15,052 nt of DNA, taken from positions 1 to 15,052 of the forward strand of contig CAIYQH010000575.1 in the NCBI GenBank assembly GCA_903928285.1, written 5' to 3'. The number at the start of each line of letters is the position of its first letter. The stretch's first letter is position 1. Of this stretch, positions 15,037 to 15,052 are shown piece after piece. A program made the translations under genes and the position numbers. Below the pieces are notes generated by a model. It searched no databases. It was not told the origin of the DNA and worked only from the letters and a program-made list of their open reading frames with translations. This DNA comes from an uncultured Bacteroidales bacterium (GTDB lineage Bacteria; Bacteroidota; Bacteroidia; Bacteroidales; FEN-979).

Positions 15037-15044
15037 CAAAGGTA
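15037..15044 (-). promoter_or_regulatory. -7 promoter box for the YceI gene
   Basis: On the minus strand this reads TACCTTTG, a perfect TAnnTTTG match starting 33 nt before the ATG at 15011. The matching -33 element would fall beyond the right edge of the window and cannot be checked. Confidence 0.5.
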
Positions 15045-15052
15045 ATGAAATA

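Noticed and set aside
1..15052. A defence system, CRISPR array, prophage or integrated element
   Set aside because: There are no direct repeat arrays, integrase or transposase genes, tRNA or att-like ends, or toxin-antitoxin-like small gene pairs. The genes are ordinary chromosomal and envelope genes.

Overview
The window looks like chromosomal DNA of a member of the Bacteroidota, most likely class Bacteroidia and perhaps from an environmental genome. The evidence is a set of secreted proteins with type IX secretion (T9SS) style C-terminal sorting tails, several Bacteroidota -7 promoter boxes of the form TAnnTTTG about 23-40 nt before start codons, and start codons that lack Shine-Dalgarno sequences. 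Base composition and codon use look even across the window. I saw no insertion sequence, phage gene, tRNA, rRNA or CRISPR array.

Layout. Positions 1-1263 (minus) hold the N-terminal 421 residues of a secreted seven-repeat beta-propeller protein that runs off the left edge. A non-coding stretch of about 225 bp separates it from a rightward block: an Nramp divalent-metal transporter (1488-2750), a membrane-anchored PHP-fold protein (2781-4028) and a GT-C type membrane glycosyltransferase (4042-5604). The PHP protein and glycosyltransferase are 13 bp apart and probably form an operon. They meet a leftward block tail to tail at about 5605-5621.

The leftward block reads, in transcription order from 12069 down to 5622: a secreted protein of unknown function with a T9SS tail, recX, prfB, an ArsC/Spx-family thioredoxin-fold protein, fumC, and a secreted BNR/Asp-box protein with a T9SS tail. 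recX overlaps the gene before it by 23 bp, and prfB starts 1 nt after the recX stop. prfB is split by an in-frame UGA and needs a classical +1 programmed frameshift (10087-10102). A caller that ignores it would truncate RF2 to start at 9846.

A compact divergent promoter region (12070-12125) separates this block from a large secreted DUF4838 glycoside-hydrolase-like protein (12126-14387, plus). That gene converges on a secreted YceI-family protein (14415-15011, minus).

Most of the content is housekeeping (RF2, RecX, fumarase, Nramp) interleaved with envelope or secreted proteins. I found no clear new multi-gene system. The points most worth follow-up are the prfB frameshift signal in a lineage that does not initiate on Shine-Dalgarno sequences, the PHP protein with a changed metal-binding motif beside a glycosyltransferase, and the Cys-rich motif of the DUF4838 protein.
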